A stretch of 5,271 bases of DNA, taken from Nitrososphaerales archaeon TH5895 (GTDB taxonomy: Archaea > Thermoproteota > Nitrososphaeria > Nitrososphaerales > Nitrososphaeraceae). The stretch lies in assembly GCA_014523695.1 (NCBI GenBank), contig JAATVS010000325.1:1-5271 (forward strand), written 5' to 3'. The notes beneath the pieces were generated by a model. The model did not search any database. It had not been told where the DNA came from and saw only the letters and a list, made by a program, of their open reading frames with translations. Made by a program: the position numbers and the translations under genes. This document shows, piece by piece, positions 4,713 to 5,271 of the stretch (within the stretch, counting starts at the first letter, position 1; every line of letters starts with the position of its first letter).

Positions 4713-5271
4713 TTACTTGATAATTTCACTTATTAAATATCCAACTAGGTAGGCAACAAAAGCAGCTATTCCGCCAATTGACAAAGTGTTCAATCCTGTT
4801 CTAATTAGTGATCTATGGACTACCATCCCTCTAATTATTCCTATTAGAAAAAATGCTATAGCGGTGAATATTATTGAGAACAAAAAGGCATCAGACGTTG
4901 ACCAAACGTTGCTAAATCCAGAGATATAAAGCAAAATAAACGGAAATAATGGAATCATACCAATCAAATTGAACGCCATAAAAGTTGTTATTGCGGTATC
5001 TCTAGCACTCCGATTCTTATCTTCAATTAAGCCTAATTCTTCTTTCATCATAGTGTCGATCCACACCTTCCTTGTGGAAATAATAACTCTCACTATCTCA
5101 TCCAATAGCTCTTCCCTAAAGCCTTTCTCTTTATAGATATCTCTTATTTCTTGTTCCTCTTGCTCTGCCAGGTTGTCGATTTCCCATTCTTCCCTCCTTC
5201 TTTGATTTTGAATATATTCTCTATGTGTCTTCGCGCCTAGGTAATTTCCAATAGACATTGATAAGCCATCT
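4713..5271 (-). CDS. CCC1/VIT1-family iron/manganese transporter, 5' end outside window
   Basis: This is the greater part of a VIT1/CCC1-type membrane protein, which moves Fe2+ or Mn2+ out of the cytosol (into a vacuole in eukaryotes, outward in prokaryotes). Counting from the in-frame Met at 5256-5258, the piece has 181 residues; the frame stays open to the right edge and reads DGLSMSIGNYLGAK, the family's DGLSM segment at the end of transmembrane helix 2. The real start, helix 1 and most of helix 2 therefore lie outside, and the Met at 5258 is internal. Next comes the Glu-rich cytosolic metal-binding segment (about 13-80, many Glu between 23 and 50, then MMKEELGL at 70-77). Three membrane spans follow: about 87-112 (with GMIPLFPFILL), 124-142 and 157-179, ending SEIIK. 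This matches the five-helix family plan. No ferritin-like domain is visible in the part present. The UspA gene follows 87 bases downstream with its own promoter. Confidence 0.92.
   Translation of the reverse strand, partial: DGLSMSIGNYLGAKTHREYIQNQRRREEWEIDNLAEQEEQEIRDIYKEKGFREELLDEIVRVIISTRKVWIDTMMKEELGLIEDKNRSARDTAITTFMAFNLIGMIPLFPFILLYISGFSNVWSTSDAFLFSIIFTAIAFFLIGIIRGMVVHRSLIRTGLNTLSIGGIAAFVAYLVGYLISEIIK

Noticed and set aside
5256..5258. The Met codon as the start of the transporter gene
   Set aside because: The frame continues upstream to the window edge with DGLS before this Met, matching the conserved family segment, so the Met is internal.

Overview
The window looks like a piece of chromosome from an ammonia-oxidising archaeon of the Nitrososphaeria (Thaumarchaeota), perhaps near Nitrososphaera or Nitrosocosmicus. 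The reasons are its AT-rich composition, loosely packed short single genes, TATA-like boxes about 28-30 nt before start codons with almost no leader, frequent TTG starts, and protein types common in that group: a small C2H2 zinc-finger protein, a stand-alone CBS-pair protein, a UspA protein, and a small protein resembling the thaumarchaeal DUF6659 type. The assignment is inferred from style and protein types, not from a marker gene.

Layout from left to right. Positions 1-719 (minus) hold the N-terminal part of a propionate/acetate-type CoA-transferase that runs off the left edge. Positions 811-1368 (minus) encode an acidic protein ending in one C2H2 zinc finger. It is divergent from an all-helical 137-residue protein at 1507-1920 (plus) that is phasin-like in character. 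That gene converges on a two-CBS-domain protein at 1989-2549 (minus). The next gap (2550-2861) holds a possible 36-residue protein at 2686-2796 (plus) with a well placed TATA-like box. Positions 2862-3275 (minus) encode the DUF6659-like protein. About 875 bases (3276-4151) then lack a convincing gene; they contain a perfect 10-bp hairpin, a cluster of palindromes, and reading frames broken by stops that may be decayed genes. Positions 4152-4625 (minus) encode a UspA protein with an intact ATP-binding motif. Positions 4713-5271 (minus) encode most of a CCC1/VIT1-type iron/manganese transporter that starts beyond the right edge.

The genes do not form an obvious operon. Several have their own TATA-like box, which suggests separate units. 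A loose theme of stress and metabolic sensing (UspA, CBS pair, metal transporter) is possible. A CoA-transferase two genes from a phasin-like helical protein could hint at polyhydroxyalkanoate metabolism, but this is speculative. I saw no mobile element, CRISPR array, tRNA or rRNA.
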